This document shows positions 9,302 through 19,353 of a stretch of 64,000 nt of DNA, one piece after another. Position 1 is the first letter of the stretch. Every line of letters starts with the position of its first letter. The DNA comes from Mesostigma viride (taxonomy: Eukaryota; Streptophyta; Mesostigmatophyceae; Mesostigmatales; Mesostigmataceae). Made by a program: the position numbers and the translations under genes. Location: contig RPFO01000076.1 of the NCBI GenBank assembly GCA_009746045.1, positions 868,114-932,113 on the forward strand, read 5' to 3'. The notes below the pieces were generated by a model. That model was not told the DNA's origin. It saw only the letters and a program-made list of their open reading frames with translations, and made no database searches.

Positions 9302-12300
9302 TTAGGTGGAGGGCAATTTCAAAATAGCCCGCCAGGCCCGAGGGGGGCAGGCGGCCATGGCCCGAAGAATAACCTCAGGCAGCTGCACCTCCAAACTGCG
9401 GTGCAAGCCCACATAATGGGCAACCGTGGAGCTGCTAAGCCAGCGCCCCCGGCCCTGGATGTCCCCCATGCTGCGACCCGCAAGGAAATCGTGAGTGGCA
9501 CCTCCATGCCGCAGCCCGTGAATGGTGAAAATCTGGGCGACCCCCAAGGCCTGACTCGCAGCCTGCCAAATGCGCCGGAATTGCGGGTAGGTGAAAGGGA
9601 ACACGGCCTCCCAAGCGTGCTTACCCGCGATGCAGTGACGGAGGATGGTTTCAGACATCACATCTTCTACCACCACTGACTGAGTCTTGCCCTTAGAGGT
9701 CTTGGTAGACCTCAGCAGTAGGGCGCCCCGTTGAGCCGGCCCAAGCCGAACGTCAGGCTGGAGGCGCACATGGCCAACACGGAGGTTCAGCGCCTCCGAG
9801 ATTCGCAGGTAATGGCGGAACACGATGACAACCAGCAGGCCCGCAAGGCGCTGACCTTGCATGACCATCGTGCTGGCAAGTGCAAACGCCGCCTCCCATG
9901 GAATGGGAGGAGGGGCACGGGGGGGCACAAGTGTTTTCCACCCAGCGAGGACGCCACGGGCCAAGTCCCACCGCTTCACCATACCGGGATAATAAAGTTG
10001 CAACCCCATCAAGGCATTGACACACACTTGGCGGCTGTACCCCCGAAAATGAGCCCAGGCGACATACGCACAAAATGTCTCCTCAAGGGTGTCAGCTCGT
10101 GACGATGACCCGTCCGCCCGCCCACCAGCCTCCCACCAAGTCAAGAGGGAATCAAGACCACGACGGTAGGCCAGCAAAGTAGCCGGCTTTACTTTCCCCT
10201 CTAGCAATGGAAGGTAGCTAACAGGTGCAGGGGGCCCCGGGTTAGGATGGATGCCTTCCGCGGTCAGGTCGCGCACCCAGCCTGCCAAGAAAGTCGCCAT
10301 GGATTGGCCGCGAGAAACGCCATCGGCTGGTTGAAGTGCACTCGGCGTCCACACCCACTGGGAACGACTCACCGTGGCGAGGGTCAGCGCGCACAAGCGG
10401 CGGCACTGCTTGTTGAGCTTGTGGGATGAGGACCGCCCCTTAGCCAAGCAGCCCAACGCCGCGGTGGAGTCCACCAACCTCACCACCCGCTTGCCTCGGT
10501 TTGCCAAGCTGCGCGCACTCCTCTCCACGCCCTTCACTGCAGCCCGCACCTCCTTCTCGTTGATGTGCATCCCCGGATCCCGCCAACGACTCCGGACCCC
10601 AACCCGCCATTGCTGGCTAGTGATTGCTTGTTGCGCCCGCGCGCTCAGTGGCCTAGGGCCAGCGTAGGCCACCTCACTTGGTATGAGCAAAGTCGGGTAC
10701 CCCCGCACCTCTCGTGCCCTCGCCAGCTCCGTCACATCGCCCGGCTCCATGGTTGCGTACACGACACCTTGCCCGTAGGTGGACGCGTCAGATGCAACCA
10801 CCTCACGGGCCAAAGGTGCGCTTCGGTCAACCCTTAGCATGGGAGCCAAGGCCAGGGCACACTCTAACTCCTCCCGCACCCCGGCCCACAGCACCCAGGA
10901 TCGCTGCCCCCACCCTTGCAGGCTGATGAATTTGAAACATTGCTGCCAAATGGACAAGCAGCTGCGGCTTAACATCTGCAGCCACAACCACCGCCCCAAG
11001 ACGGCAGCCAGCCCCTCGGCCGTAGCTCGGCCTCGAGTGAGTATAGCCTGCGTGTGGGCGATCACAAGGTTGAGCTGCTTGACCGTTGGTTCCAGCACGC
11101 CGTTCCGTCGGTGCACCACCCCTAGGGCTTCTAGCTCGTCCCCTTCCAGGCTCGCCATCTTAGTCTTCTCCTTAGACGGCACAAGGTTGTTAGGGAGGTA
11201 GCCTTCCTCAATAGCGCGCGTGATGAGCTGGTTCACCGCCTCGCAGGTCCGCCCGTTGCTGGCCACCAAGTCATCAATGGTGATGGACAGCATGGGGGCA
11301 GGGGGGTTTTCCAGGTCAATCTGAAGCTCCCCGGCGCGCTCCTCCTTGTACTCGATGGCCAAGCGCAGTGGCTGGCCACACTCGTCGCGCACCAAGGTGA
11401 GCTCACCTGCGCTTGAGAGGTAGTTGACCTGGCGCCTCGGATCCAGGGCACCGGTCATGTAGAGCACCATCTCATGGATGGCCTCCCCCAGCGCCACCGC
11501 ATGGGAATGTCCCATGGCCAGCACCTTGAGCACGGGCCACACCTTCCGCCTGAGCCCTGCCAGACCTACGCTAGTCGACCACACACTAGGAAGCCCTTGG
11601 TAGTCCCACCACCACTCGGGCACCTCGATGGAATAGTAGTATGACACGAGGTCGCTCTTGGCGCAGTAGCACCAGCCTTTGATGTAGACCTCCACGAGGA
11701 TGCCCAGGTGGGGTAGCAGGATCTTGGGGGGTCCACCCACAGCAGGTTGCCCAGCTTCCTGTTGACGATGAACCGAAGCTCACCCACCCCCTTGGCCACT
11801 CCAAAGCAGCCATCCACCCACTTGGGCCGCCTCTCCCGGAACGCCACCATGCCCACGCCCGCTGCCCGGCTCATGAGCTTGCCCCATTCAGCCATGGAGC
11901 ATCCCCGGCTGGGCTTGGGCACATTCCAATACTTTGCGCTCGCCACGACCGCTGGCTTGATGCAGTTCTCTTCGCTGGCATATATCTCCCGCCAGCTCGG
12001 CCGCATAGCCAACAGGTCGAGCAGCCGTGCCTTCCCCGCCACCTCCGCCTTTGGTAGACTCACCGCGTCCGCGCGCAGTTGTTCATACTTATTCTGCTTC
12101 CCATATATTGCATCAGCACCTTCTTGCTCCTGGCCTGTCGCAACGCCCCCTACGCGGCGACTGTGCCAGGTGCAGTGCCTCTTGACCCTCGCAAGGGCCT
12201 CCTCCCTCCCCTTAGAGCACGCCCCTCTAGGGTTAGGAGGAGGGTCTTGCCCCCCTCCCCACAGCCAATTAAGCCAACGCACTACCTTGCATTGCAGTGT

Positions 12301-12435
12301 GTACTCGCGGTGGCGGCGCGTGGCACGCTGTCGCCGGCGTGCCGATCTCACCCTGCCCCACGCGGTGTACGCTGGCCTAAGTGGGTATGGCAGCGGGAAA
12401 AGGGAGCGGTCCCGCTGGGATTCTATTTCCCTACT
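9302..12435 (-). CDS. pol of YR-B: RT - RNase H - 2A-like - tyrosine recombinase
   Basis: About 1,040 residues in two frames joined at a G run near 11732. The upstream part (12435-11735) has an Arg-rich start and an RT-preceding region; the 812-residue downstream part (11740-9302) has RT motif A KSDLVSYYYS (about residue 30), motif C SITIDDL (about 150), RNase H VVASDASTYGQGVVY (about 315), INEKEVRAAVKGVE (about 390), RLVDSTAALGC (about 418), EGIHPNPGP (about 493), and recombinase boxes YLRISEALNLRV (about 650), IHGLRHGGATHD (about 740) and SSSTVAHYVGLH (about 765). The recombinase would insert a circular cDNA without target duplication. Gag ends at 12423, so pol overlaps or follows it in another frame and probably depends on frameshifting. 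Apart from the G run the ORF is intact. Confidence 0.85.
10232..10259 (-). other. 2A-like motif in YR-B polyprotein
   Basis: Encodes EGIHPNPGP between RNase H and recombinase. The preceding W-V-R-D-L-T is shared in part with YR-A (W-V-P-D-L-T), so the block is conserved between two otherwise divergent elements. Confidence 0.55.
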
Positions 12436-13426
12436 TGTTGAGCCTTGCTGAGCTTGTCCAAGAGGATGGCAGTTTGGAGAGCTGCCTTGACAGCCGGGGT
12501 GGCTGACAGTGCAGCCTCCTCCCCCAATGGCAGGAGGTGGCTGGCCACCTTCCACCCCCCCCTCCTTGCCCTTCCACCTGCAGCAAGGCCGCCACCACCC
12601 TCATTAGGTACTCCATGCCCACAAGCTCCCCGGCTGCTGAGCCCAGCTCCTTGAGAAGGGTGTCCATGGCCAATGCAATGTTCATGACAATTTTCCTGTT
12701 CTCCATGTTCCGCCAATTTCCAGGCTTTACCGTCATGACCCACGACCGGATTCCCATCCCATCGTCGCTGGCGTCCTCCAACACCCCCGGCAGCACCCGC
12801 TCCGAAACCCGATATTTCACGCTCTTGGCTCGGCTTGGCAGCGCCACCCCTTTCGAGGCCTTGAAGTGGCTTCCCGCCCCCTCCATTCCTCCCAGCGCTG
12901 CCTTCCAACCTTGCATGAATTTCTCGGCTGCGACCTCCCCCTCCTCGTCCTCCTCGTCGTCCTGATTTTCGGTTTCCGGAGGTGCCCCAACGAATGTCGC
13001 CAACCTCGCCCTCGGCTTGGCCATTTTTCGCTGCGCAGGTGTCGTTGGTGGCAGCGCCTGATCCTCCTCCTCGTCCGCCGCGAGATCTGCCACGGCCAGC
13101 AGTTTTGCCACCAACGTTCCGTTTGGGTCACGTGCGTCCAACACGTCGCCAACATCAACGTGATCGGCCAGCAACTGCACGACAGACTTCAGCTGGCTCG
13201 AGCTCCACGAGCTGGCGTCCGTCACCCAGTCCTCGGCACCGAAGACCTGCTCGACTGCCCCCACCGCCTCTGCGGGGCTGATACACTTGGCGAGCAGAGT
13301 GGCGAGCTGCTTCTTTTTGGCGCTGAAGGCGACTGGCGCGTGACTGGCGGCAGCAGCCCGCGGTGTGGGCGTCCCGTCCTTCCCGCGCGCTGCCTGCCCT
13401 CCTGTAGCTTTGCGCCCCTTCGGCAT
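12423..13426 (-). CDS. gag of YR-B
   Basis: ATG at 13426 (MPKGRKATGGQAARGKDG), about 334 residues, ending LLDKLSKAQQVGK after a one-base frame change in the run near 12557. Features: basic N-terminus, an acidic stretch (DLAADEEEDQ, ENQDDEEDEEGE) in the middle, a helical core, and a C-terminal Ala-rich helix matching the gag of YR-A. No zinc knuckle. Assigned as Gag by position and by this similarity. Confidence 0.7.
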
Positions 13427-13513
13427 TGCTGCTCAGGGCCAAAAATGGCTCCGACAGTACAGGTTCGTCAAACCAGAGGTTCGTTTCCCCTGGCTTGCTG
13501 TCGCCGCCCTCGT

Positions 13514-13946
13514 GAAAAGAAAAGAGGCCGACCTTAGCTAGGTGGGTTTGTTTTTGTCCTTTTTTGCGTGTCATGCGGCCTTGGCCCGGACGGCATTTTT
13601 TCGCCACGCAAATGTTGCGTCTGAACAAATGACGCAATGTGGCGTTCTAATTGCCGGCAGCTTACGTAAGGCTGCCGGGGCTATTAGGTCACATATTGCG
13701 TGAGAGAAAGAATCTAGATCTAGTTAATCACTACGCCATGAGCCAAGAAACCTAGACAGTGGCAGGTTTATATCTCAACGTAGCTCCTGCCACCTGGCCA
13801 AGAAAAACTGGCCAAAGCTTTGGCCACGACTGATCCGGATCAGGCCGCACCGGCCTCAAAAGGTTTGTCACGTGAACCCAATAACCTAGCTATAGCGGCT
13901 ACCCTTCCATCTCACTATAAAGAAACTATGTTCAGAGAACCACGAT
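13514..13946 (-). repeat. repeat A1 of YR-B
   Basis: Leads into gag on the minus strand; identical by eye to 8661-9093. Ends CACGAT and is followed at once by ACAATATG of the host element. Confidence 0.88.
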
Positions 13947-14086
13947 ACAATATGTGTGCTAGCTCTATACGGTGGAATAACACAGACATGTCTACCAGAT
14001 GGCAACACGGCCATCTGTATGCTAGGGTGAGCACACTATGTGAATGTGCAGGGCCAGCCCACAGCAGCTGTGCCCCTGCTCTACCC
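13947..14086 (-). repeat. repeat B1 of YR-A2
   Basis: Copy of 8068-8207. From 14087 to 14281 lies the 3' untranslated part, matching 2570-2771 of YR-A1. Confidence 0.85.
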
Positions 14087-14281
14087 ACATCTCCTTACAT
14101 GGCTAACAGCCGAAAATACGTAGGACATGCAAAAAAGAAAACTTAAACTACCTAGCTATGGGGGTACTTTGTCCCAACCCAGGTTCACCCTCGGGTTAGT
14201 TAAACCATTTTCCCCCTGACCTCCCACACAAGGGTGAGGTCAGTTGATAGCTAAAAGACGAGAGATAAAAACAGGAGGACG

Positions 14282-16135
14282 TCAAAGCTCGACGCCACCA
14301 AAGTGGCGCCGGAAAGCCGCTGGGTCAAAACCCAGGGCCTGAGCCCAGAGGGCGGGTGGGATGTCGCGCCCCAGGAGGCTGCGGTGGAGGCCAATGTAGC
14401 GTGTGACCGAGAGGGCCGAAGCCCACCGGCCGCGCAGCTGGATGGCCTCCGGCGACTCGCCAGCGATGGCGTCGTGCGTCGCCCCCCATGCCGGAGGCTG
14501 TGAAAAGAAAACATCCCTGGGATGCCCATGCGGGCCTGCACAGCCTCCCACTGCTGCCTAGCCTGGCTGTACGTTAAGCCCCGAAAGAGGAGTGCATCCG
14601 GGGGCTGGCCAGCCGTCAGACGTCGCAGGAGCCACAAAGAAAGTGGATCCCGGACGAGGACGTGCTGGGCCGCCCCCTGCGCAGTTTTGGGGTTGCGCAG
14701 CACAAGGGCACCGACCATGGGCCCTGGCTCGAGAAGGGGGTGGCCGGGATGAGCCACATCCCGAACCCGCAGCCCTAGCGCCTCGCTAATGCGTAAATAC
14801 TGCTGGAAAGCAATAATAATCAACGCACTCAAATGCACCTGTCGACGTGAAACTAGCAACAGGGCAGTGAAATAGCAAAGGCGCCAGGGCATAGGCGGAG
14901 GGCTGACAGCCGGAACAAGCCGCTGCCAACCTGCTATGCAGCAGGCGGTCCGCCAGTACCCAATTCCAAACAATGTCGGGGTAGTACAGGTGCAGACAGG
15001 CCTTGGCATGCTGGCATAAGGTACGCCCCCGCCCGCCTCTGGCATGGTAGACAGCAGAAATCCACTCACAGAAAATGGCTTCCGCGTCAGCTGGGTCGAC
15101 AGGGCCAGGTGGCGCCCACGCCACGTAGACAGCCGCCGCACGCCGGTACGCTGGCAAGGTAGACACAGGGTTGACTGTGCCCTCCAAAAGTGCCAAGTCC
15201 CGAGGGCGTCGCGCCCCCTCAGGCCCAGGGTTGGGATGCACGTCACCACACCGGGTCAAGTCAGGAATCCAAGCGCCACGCCGACTGGCCTTGTCAGCTG
15301 GGTTGTGGTCGGTAGCCACCCAGACCCAGTGGCTCTGCATGTCGCCAGCCAGTGACAGAGCGCAGTAGCGTCGAACCAGCTGGTTGAGGCGGTAGGAAGA
15401 CGACTGCCCTCTGACAAACGCCCCCACCACAGCACTGGAGTCTACGAGCCGGACGACTCGCTTACCCCGACACGCCTTGGTCCGGCACGACCACTCGACC
15501 CCCTGTGTCGCAGCAATCGCCTCCTTGACGTTGATGTGGTTAGGCTGCCCCCGCCACCGGTAGGACAGTGCCGTAAGCCAGTGGCCACTATCCAGCAGGC
15601 TGTAGTCCCCCTCCTCCATGCGCTCCAGGTCCCAGTCCTCCCCAGACGTTAAAGCTGTCTTCCGCCACCCCGCGCTTCGCGCCGGGTCGCCAGCCGGGCA
15701 CAATCGGCCCCAGGCAGGTCCCTGTAGACCACCCCACCGCCGGAGCCGCTCGCATCACTTGCGACGACCCGGTCAGAAAGGGGCCGGGCCCTGGCCGCCC
15801 TCAAAAAGGGGGCCAGGTCGATCGCCGCCTGAAGCTCCTGGCGGGCCCCCGCAGGGAGGCGCCAGCGGCGCCCAGGCAGGGAGGCATTCATGGCTGCTAG
15901 CAGCCGGTACGTCTCAGACCACACCGAAAGCATGGGGCGGCACAGCAGATGCATCCACACCCACTTCCCAAGCACAGAACTAAGTTCGCGGTAGTATGTA
16001 AACCCGCGATCTAAGATTTTATGAGTAGCGGCGATAACTGCCACCACACGCTCAGGAACAGGCACCACGTCACCATCCCTTTGGTGAATGACCCCCACCG
16101 CCTGCACACCAGTCTGCTCTGCTGTCGCCCGTACC
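14282..16135 (-). pseudogene. pol of YR-A2, 3' part (RNase H and recombinase), cut by Copia-2
   Basis: Matches 2772-4620 of YR-A1 and carries RNase H motifs near 15500-15760, GDVHPNPGP near 15218-15250, YLRISEALGLRV near 14780, and a damaged HGG box near 14500. Own lesions include a 6-bp insertion near 14935 (GCTATGCAGCAGG against GCTAGCAGG) and 1-bp changes near 14485 and 15665. The 5' part continues at 24533. Confidence 0.8.
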
Positions 16136-16788
16136 AGTTAGCATATTGGGGCACCAATGTGCTAGATGGATGCAGGTTGAGGAGACCTTTCCAACGCCGT
16201 GTCAACCGCCTAGAACAGACAAGGGACCAGAAAGATATCAGGTCCCGAAGTACTGCCGACTGGTGGGCGAGGGCGGGGCACACTCAGGGCATAGTGGACA
16301 GGACACGTGGCAGGCCGTGCCTGCACAGGCTTAGCCTGGACTCTCACGTGACTGCCAGGGACACAGTGTACTGAGGGCGGTACTGTGGCTAGTAGAAGCC
16401 AGTAACCAGCCAGCAGGTCTGGAAGGATGTACGTCCTTGCAGGACTGTGGCAGGTCCTGTGCTGTCCTAGACACAGGATAGCCAGAGATTCCTGTATGCT
16501 GCCTGCAACGAGGATGCAAGGCAGCGATACGAGGCTCTGGCAATGTAGCGTTGCCCAGCGTTGCTCATGACCAAGGAACAAGGATGGAACGAGGTTGCAT
16601 ATAGCTCGAGGCTCAACGAGGCAACGAGCGTCTTCACACACGAACCTTGGTCGTCACGACGAGTGGCGAGCCTATCGAGGGTCGTAGGCCTGGTGTGAGG
16701 ATAAAGGTTGCTAGCCAGCAGCCTAGGGTCATTCCAGCCGGCAAGGACCAGGAGCTCACAAGCTCTGCTGACGAGTTGCTGCGCAAAT
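16136..16788 (+). repeat. Copia-2 5' LTR
   Basis: 653 bp. Contains near its start TAGATGGAT followed by CCTTTCCAACGCCGTG, a block echoed in the LTR of Copia-3. Several CAACGAG and GCAACGAGGC-like short repeats lie near 16500-16630. Confidence 0.9.
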
Positions 16789-16806
16789 CGTACTATTGCT
16801 TCCACG
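16789..16806 (+). promoter_or_regulatory. primer-binding site of Copia-2
   Basis: CGTACTATTGCTTCCACG directly follows the LTR. Copia-B (CGTACTCAAAAGC) and Copia-3 (CGTATTACAAGCC) begin the same way at the same place, so a common primer RNA is likely. It is not the TGG-start complementary to a tRNA CCA end; an internal (half-tRNA) primer, as known for Drosophila copia, is one possibility. Confidence 0.5.
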
Positions 16807-16811
16807 CTTTC

Positions 16812-17792
16812 ATGTCTGGTTCATCGTCAAGCAGCCACGGTGCTGGTGAGGCGAACGAGCAGAGAGACGCGCAAGCGTTTTTCCCCTACCGTAACCAAGC
16901 AAACGCTCCAACATTCGTGCAAGCGGCCTACGTAGCGAGGCACTTGGCAGAAGAGGGGTGGGTGGCGGTGAGTGGGGGAGGCAGCAGGCCAGCGGCGGCG
17001 GACCCGATTATACAACGGGCTCGCGTCGTGATTTCTCCAGGTGAGACGGGGCGAGTGGCGGTGGAAGAGTTGGTGCGCATTCGGGACGCGCTAGCTGAAA
17101 CTGCTAATCGTGTGGAGGTCGCTTATCAGGGCGCCCATATCACGCTTGCCGGTCTCGACCTAGCCAGGGAGGCGCTTAGCCAGATCGTGGCAACAGCGCT
17201 CGGCAGCACCAGACTGTTTAACCACTGGGTGGCGACAGCAGTGCTAGGAGAGGGGGTACCAGACGCCGACATCATCCGGAACGCGCGTGCTCGGGAGACG
17301 GTAAATCCTTGGAGCACGGCGGAGGTATTTGCCCAAACCATTGAGAATCTTGTTGCTGTCCTTTTGCAAGAGTCGAGAGGGTACGCAGACAGGTTCTATA
17401 TTACCACGCAGCCTTTCGGGGTCTACTCAAGGCTTGATACACCGAGGCCGGAAACCACCACTGCGTGGGGTCCGGAGGTGGAGATTGTCACAGGGGTCGA
17501 GAAGACGCCTGAAGACGTCCATTTTGAGTGGACTGACAAGCCAGAGGGCTCCGTCAAGCGCTCAGCCCAGCAGATAAACGAGGGCGACGGCACTACCGAG
17601 ACCTACGAGGCAAGGCAGAGAGCTGATCTGCATATCCCTCGTGAGGTGACTCACGAGTACGACCGTTACGGCCGAGGCGAGCAGAACGAGCTTGTCGGCG
17701 GCGGTAAGCGGTGGTTGCGCATCTTGCTTGGCATCGCAACCCAGGTGAGACACAACATCCAGTCGAACGCAAGGAAGACGGGCGACCTGTGA
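16812..17792 (+). CDS. extra 5' ORF of Copia-2, 326 residues, unknown function
   Basis: ATG at 16812 gives a protein opening MSGSSSSSHGAGEANE; the frame is also open upstream into the LTR. It is followed by 481 nt without a clear gene and then gag. Middle part (about residues 75-200) looks helical (VEELVRIRDALAETANRV, ALSQIVATALGSTRLFNHWV), followed by an acidic, Asp/Glu- and Thr-rich C-terminal third with YDRYGRGEQNE and a hydrophobic LRILLGIATQ near the end. No zinc knuckle or enzyme motif. I do not recognise the family. Placement before gag matches the extra ORF of Copia-3, although sequence similarity is not obvious. Confidence 0.6.
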   Translation: MSGSSSSSHGAGEANEQRDAQAFFPYRNQANAPTFVQAAYVARHLAEEGWVAVSGGGSRPAAADPIIQRARVVISPGETGRVAVEELVRIRDALAETANRVEVAYQGAHITLAGLDLAREALSQIVATALGSTRLFNHWVATAVLGEGVPDADIIRNARARETVNPWSTAEVFAQTIENLVAVLLQESRGYADRFYITTQPFGVYSRLDTPRPETTTAWGPEVEIVTGVEKTPEDVHFEWTDKPEGSVKRSAQQINEGDGTTETYEARQRADLHIPREVTHEYDRYGRGEQNELVGGGKRWLRILLGIATQVRHNIQSNARKTGDL

Positions 17793-18273
17793 CCTGCGTG
17801 CTGGGAGAGTTTAACCCAGACCTCCAGATTGTCGCAGAGGCAGCAGCAGCCACACGGTTGCTGAGGGTGTTGAGCAGCGTCCAGACCGTGAGGAGGGGCA
17901 GGCGAGTGCAAGCCAGGAGGCGGCCTCGTCTGGAGTAAGTGCGTGAGCCTGAGTGGGTTCCAGCAGCCATATCTGCGTGTGTTTTCTGTGGTATTCTATA
18001 ATGCTTCGTAACACGCGCGGGGCGGCAGCGGGAGCGGGGCGGGAGCGGGGGATGGCGGGGGTGAGGCAAGGGCAGACACGGGAGGCCCCGCCAACGTCGT
18101 GCCAGAGGGACAGGCAATCCCAACGGCAGAGGGCGTCAATGGCAGGAGGGCTCCAACCGGAAGAGGAAAGAGGTGGCACAAGGGGAGGAGCGTGCAGGGT
18201 GGCCAACCGACGGCGTGGTGCTGACGGGGGAGGGCCAGAATGATGCTGAACGTCAAGCACCTGGTAAGAGACC

Positions 18274-19347
18274 ATGTGTGCCTCCGTCTGGTGTTCCTGC
18301 AGCTATGTTCCTGCGCCATTAGCACCAGTAGGAGCTGCTGTCATTGGCAGTGACCCTCGTGCTTTGCCTGGGACTAGACCTCATATGAGTGCTGTGGCTG
18401 TGATGAATGGCCAGAAGCCTCTCAAGCCTCCTGTGGGACAGGAAGAGCTAGACAAGTGGTTGGAGGATATGGAGCTAGTTTCATGCTCTGTAGATCCCAC
18501 TGTCAACCTTGTGCAGGTATTCCACACATCCACGACTAATAGGGATTCAAGTGAGCGGGTGAGGGACAAGGCTAGGCAGGCTGTCAAGGACAAGCTGACT
18601 TGGTCTCAGTTCCTAGAGGGCCTACGTCAGGAGTTTTCTGATAAGGTACTCAACCTCACTAATCACTATAAGCTCAGCTATGATACCTTTGAGATCAAGG
18701 GCACAATAGCTGAGGAGCTGCAGCGGCTCACACGCATCAGGGAGAAGGGGGCCAAGCATGGCTTCAATCTGACTGATAGAGCAGTGGCAGATTACTTCCT
18801 GGATCGCATGGGGCTGAGTGTGGATGGGAGAAATGCAGCTAGGATGTTTGCTGATCAGACAGATGGGACGTGGCCAGCCTTGCAAAAGGTTATTTTCAAT
18901 ATCCGTCCATCTGACAATGCTGCTTGCAAGGCAATCCAGGTGACTGGTGCCCCTTCAGCCTCCGCTCATCAGGTCCATGGTGACGCCCCTGGGCAGGGTG
19001 CTCAGGGAGAAACCAGACCTAGTAGGCGTCAGAGGGCTAACAGGCGCAGGCAGAATGGTAACCAGGGTGGCAAGGGCCAGCAGCAGGGATCCAAAGGCAA
19101 GGGTCAGCAGCAGGCTGGTGGTCACCAGGGTGGTCAGCAGAACAAGGGTGGCCAAGGGCAAGGCAAGAGCCAGGGCCAGGGCACCCAGGCCAGTCAGAGC
19201 AGCCAGAACCAGGGTGGCCTGAAGAAGGCTGCTGCTGGGAAGGATGACAAATGCTTTGGATGTGGCAGGACGGGTCATTGGCGACGTGACTGCCCAGACC
19301 AGGCCAAGTCTGCTGGAGCAGGCTCTGGCCAGGTGGGTAAGCCATGA
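18274..19347 (+). CDS. Gag of Copia-2, ending in an in-frame TGA before pol
   Basis: Up to 357 residues; a likelier start is the ATG at 18385 (MSAVAVMNGQKPLKPP). Core of Copia Gag type (KDKLTWSQFLEGLRQEF, LQRLTRIREKGAKHGFNL), then a long Gln/Gly/Lys-rich low-complexity stretch, then a zinc knuckle CFGCGRTGHWRRDC, then TGA at 19345-19347. Pol is in the same frame right after the TGA, whose next base triplet is CTT. UGA followed by C is a known leaky context, so stop-codon readthrough could make Gag-Pol. Confidence 0.85.
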   Translation: MCASVWCSCSYVPAPLAPVGAAVIGSDPRALPGTRPHMSAVAVMNGQKPLKPPVGQEELDKWLEDMELVSCSVDPTVNLVQVFHTSTTNRDSSERVRDKARQAVKDKLTWSQFLEGLRQEFSDKVLNLTNHYKLSYDTFEIKGTIAEELQRLTRIREKGAKHGFNLTDRAVADYFLDRMGLSVDGRNAARMFADQTDGTWPALQKVIFNIRPSDNAACKAIQVTGAPSASAHQVHGDAPGQGAQGETRPSRRQRANRRRQNGNQGGKGQQQGSKGKGQQQAGGHQGGQQNKGGQGQGKSQGQGTQASQSSQNQGGLKKAAAGKDDKCFGCGRTGHWRRDCPDQAKSAGAGSGQVGKP

Positions 19348-19353
19348 CTTGAG

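Larger units (their letters stand above)
8500..13946 (-). mobile_element. YR-B: Ngaro/PAT-like tyrosine-recombinase retrotransposon, nearly intact
   Basis: 5,447 bp. Minus-strand order: A1 (13946-13514, 433 bp), gag, pol, B1 (9219-9094, 126 bp), A2 (9093-8661, 433 bp), 35-bp spacer, B2 (8625-8500, 126 bp). A1/A2 and B1/B2 are identical or nearly so by eye, giving the A1-ORFs-B1A2-B2 split-repeat form. Both flanks join without loss or duplication: AAATTTATT on the left and ACAATATG on the right. Only single-base frame changes in G runs disturb gag (near 12557) and pol (near 11732), so this is a young copy or the frame changes are sequencing errors. Confidence 0.88.
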
